Source: Aphrophora alni | Taxonomy: Eukaryota > Arthropoda > Insecta > Hemiptera > Aphrophoridae | Direction: 5' to 3' | Length of the DNA stretch: 64,000 nucleotides | Assembly (NCBI GenBank): GCA_963513935.1 | Contig: OY740772.1 | Location: forward strand, 99,963,340-100,027,339 | Shown here: piece by piece, positions 60,978-64,000 of the stretch | How positions within the stretch are numbered: position 1 is the first letter of the stretch | Layout of the letters: each line of letters opens with the position of its first letter | The notes under the pieces: model-generated | What the model was told of the DNA's origin: nothing | Database searches by the model: none | Seen by the model: the letters and a program-made list of their open reading frames with translations, nothing else | Position numbers and translations under genes: made by a program

Positions 60978-62260
60978 TATAGTATTACGAGGAAAGTATA
61001 TAGTGAACTGAGTGAATTGATTATAGTATGCACTCTTACAATAGAATCTATTGAAATTTTTATGTACAAGATTAGACCGATATGATCGAGTTGAATATTC
61101 TATTGGAAGTGAATTTCAATTTGTAATGACAAATTAAGAATATGGTTAGGAAGATTTATGTTGGCCATGTAGATTTCATATTCCTCCAAGATGTTGAGGA
61201 GTATTTTTGTACTCCTACAATTATATGAATGACACTCAGGTTTTCCTGTATATTCATATAAGAATTATTGTGGTCTATAAGGCGTTTTGTGAAATTGAAT
61301 TTTCGTTCATGTGTTGTTCGTTTAGGAACATGTTCCTTGAAACAAGTTTTAAAAGAACGTCCGGTCTAACCGATACAAAAACTATGGCAACCTCTACAGG
61401 TTATTTTGTACACACCTGAGTTTTCATATTTATCTTCAAGTCTTTGATTGTTTTTTCAAAGTGTTCGAGGTTCTACATACTAATGTGATTACATATTTAC
61501 TTTGTTCTTTTTTCAACTTGTTTTCATATTTAATACATACATGGCAGGTTTTTGGTTTTGGGTTGTGTATGATATTAGTCTGGGGTTTCCTGTGCTTTTG
61601 AAGTTATTTGTCTATCACTTCTCTCTCGTAGTCATTGGCTTCTACTATTTGTTTGATAATGTCTATTTCTTTATTGTAATTTTCATTACTTGAAGGAATG
61701 TTGCAGAAGTCGGTGGATAAAACTGTGATAAGCAGCAAGTTTTGTGAGTGAATGGTAATGTCAGTGGTTGTTGGTTTGCTGTATATTGCGGAAATATGGG
61801 AGTTATTATGTTTGGTTGTTGATAGATCAAGGAAATTAATTGAGTTCTGCACTTCAGTTTCTAATGTAAAACGGTTTGTAGAGTTAATTTTATTGAGATA
61901 GTTTTTAAACATTTCCAATTTTCTAATATTGCCATTAAATAGACAGATGGTATCATCTATGTATCTATAGTAATATGGTATTTTCTTTAGGTGTGGTTCA
62001 GATATATTTCAGATAAAATGCTGGACAAGTAGAGAACTTATTACCAAACTGTCATTTTTCGTGAAAAACTCAAAATAATTCTGATCACGTACGATTTTAA
62101 CTAATTTAGTTAATTCTTGAATTGCTCCAATGCTAAGGTCTGAATTATTTTACAGGTTATTTTCCAGAATTTCAATAGTATCCTTGATTGTTATATGTTT
62201 ATGTATAAAGTAATTACGTCGAGCGATGCTAGAGTACAATTGGGCTTAATATTGATATTT
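60935..62260 (-). pseudogene. Penelope-like retroelement, dead copy
   Basis: The minus strand carries RT motif C as YYRYIDDTICLFNGN (about 61965), followed by FKNYLNKINSTNRFTLETEV, NSINFLDLSTTKHNNSHISA and IYSKPTTTDITIHSQN, the block typical of Penelope-like reverse transcriptases. About 350 bases on is a GIY-YIG-type endonuclease region: YENSGVYKITCRGCHSFCIG, a stop in place of Gln, then TGRSFKTCFKEH. Frame changes occur at 61604 and near 61430. The 3' end carries a hammerhead-like motif. Confidence 0.85.
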
Positions 62261-62944
62261 TAAATATGATAAAATAGTTCTAAATAATTGTAATTATTTT
62301 GCCATACATTTTTCAAACAATAAGTCTATAATAAATAAACTAGCAGAAAGCATATATCCATGGATGACATCTTGAGTTATTTCCAGAGTAGTACTGAGAT
62401 GACTGCTAACACGTGCAAGGTTTGACGATGTGTTAGGTTATAAATGTGTACAAGCTATTTAGATACAGTATTAGATCAAAAGTAAGAATTAAAATAATAT
62501 AATATAGGATATTATAGTAAAATATTTGTATAGTTTTGTACATATCTGTATTATCACAATATATAATAATATATTAATTTATTGATTTTAACGCTTATAC
62601 ATTATTTTACCAAGTTAGTATTATTGATTAAAAAATTATTTCAAGTGAAAAATATACGACTCAGACCGAGAATCCCAGGACCTTTGGCTTTAAGCGTGGA
62701 TACCCAGGATAATATATACGTGAAGAGATGTATGTTGAAAAGTAATTAATATTTGAGATTTAAAATTATTATTATTTGTAGTTAAATGTTGATTGTAATA
62801 CAGAAGTGTAGATGGACATGAAGTATTACAGCTGATCATCATCATTTGTTGACAAATACTTAAATATTTATAAAGATTTAGAAAACCCAACAAAAGAAGT
62901 TCAGCTAGACTCACATGACTGCTTAATCTGTTTGACAACTATGA
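62261..62944. other. Unassigned AT-rich DNA
   Basis: No exon, transposon end or structured motif was recognised between the Penelope-like and copia remnants. Confidence 0.5.
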
Positions 62945-63540
62945 AATGAATCTAATAGAAGCTTTATCAACTACTATCGGAAACTCCTACTAATTATCAG
63001 GAAGCTGTAAAATTAAGTCAAGGCTGGAAAGAATATGTCTCTGAAGAACTGGATGTTCTAAAAAGGAACGAGACTTCAGAGATGGTAAAAGTCAAGCTAA
63101 TTTTCCTACATTGATTCTAAAAGAATATTTCATGAAAAGCAAGTTCAAGGGAGAATGATTATAAAGACTCGTCTAGTTGCTCGTGGATGTTTTCTACCAG
63201 CAACAAGTGATGAGTAATGTATGGATTGTAACCATACAGTTCAAGGATTGTAACCATACACGTTCTGGTTTCTCAAAAATTTACATATGCAGCAGCTTGA
63301 TGTAAGTCTGCATTTTTGAATGTAATACTGATATATATGTACCAACCCAGAGGATTAGAGAGATATTCACTAGAATTGGTATGTCAACTTAAAAATTCTC
63401 TCTATGGTCTAAAACAATCTCAAAACTGTTAGAATGAAAGATTGCACCAATATTTGACTAAATTGGGGGTTTCAAGATCCAAAACAGAATCAGATACTTT
63501 AAAGTATATGAATGGTAAAAATTATTTACCAATTTAAGTT
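62945..63540 (+). pseudogene. Ty1/copia reverse transcriptase remnant
   Basis: In order on the plus strand, in shifting frames: EALSTTIGN, WKEYVSEELDVLKRNET, GRMIIKTRLVARG (from the KARLVARG block), a degraded QLDVSLHF (from QMDVKTAFLNG), CQLKNSLYGLKQSQN (the conserved KSLYGLKQ motif) and HQYLTKLGVSRSKTESD. Several stops. The YVDD motif and the rest of the element are absent. Confidence 0.8.
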
Positions 63541-63808
63541 GATTTAAAACGGTAGATATATCTTACTTGTTTAATTGTATTTGATTTTTTTCAAATACAA
63601 TTAAACACGTAAGTGTTTGACAAAGTGTAAACAAATTGTGTTTGATTGAATCTGAGTAAATATATTTTATACATGGAAAAATACTTATATTAATTAATAC
63701 AACACTTATACAGATACGCTTTCAAAAGTCCCTTACCACACTTGGGAATAAACAAAATAACAAAAAACAAAAATTTTTGTCAAAAGTAAAATGTTTATTC
63801 CTATTAGA

Positions 63809-63851
63809 CCCTTATAGCTATTACAACAACAAAGTTGTCATCTTCAGAGGG
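63809..63851 (-). ncRNA. Hammerhead-like motif near the right edge
   Basis: The minus strand reads: helix I CCCT, CTGAAGA intact, extra T, helix II GACAAC TTT GTTGTT, GTAA in place of GAAA, TAGCTATA, helix I AGGG (four perfect pairs with CCCT). One core base is altered. Confidence 0.55.
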
Positions 63852-64000
63852 AATCTTAACAAAGACACTTTTGAAAGTTATCTGTATATATTGTCACCAC
63901 AGTACTTTGGTCTTTGAATACAACACTTGTTGTAATTAATCTAAATGGGTCTTTTGCTTGGCTCTTAGAAAGGCTGATTTAAAAAAAAAATTAAGTTTGT

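Overview
This is an AT-rich animal nuclear window, almost certainly from an insect. It has GT-AG introns, an intact multi-exon SSRP1 gene, and many arthropod-type transposons (piggyBac, mariner, pogo/Tigger, hAT, gypsy, copia and Penelope-like). A hemipteran is my guess, but nothing in the sequence fixes the order. Most of the DNA is intron and repeat.

Layout: (1) 239-322, minus strand, first coding exon of an unidentified gene that runs off the left edge. (2) 5066-50410, minus strand, the complete 14-exon SSRP1 gene (FACT histone chaperone subunit). All intron phases join to one 782-residue frame carrying the SSRP1 PH-type domains, an acidic stretch, an HMG box and a charged tail. (3) 53635-60544, minus strand, the last three exons of another gene that I do not recognise. 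(4) 60935-64000, remnants of a Penelope-like element and of a copia element.

SSRP1 introns hold a broken piggyBac (6.4-8.2 kb), a 580-bp MITE with long terminal inverted repeats (14.5 kb), and a gypsy-type LTR element with two ~1.4-kb LTRs and a deleted pol (15.6-21.7 kb). They also hold a pogo-like element (24.1 kb), a minisatellite grown from an SSRP1 splice acceptor (25.9-26.5 kb), several dead mariner-type transposases, a TTA-flanked MITE (32.5 kb) and foldback elements.

The most unusual theme is a set of eight hammerhead-ribozyme-like motifs at five loci: two divergent motifs in each of three palindromic foldback elements (37.9, 51.8 and 55.1 kb), one at the 3' end of a dead Penelope-like element (60.9 kb) and one near the right edge (63.8 kb). 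All share the same architecture, with a very small helix III and one extra U before helix II. A 140-bp satellite (57.4-58.9 kb) appears to have grown inside one copy of a dispersed repeat that occurs at least three times in the window.

SSRP1 is the only gene whose function can be assigned. The three host genes all lie on the minus strand. No tRNA, rRNA or CRISPR was seen.
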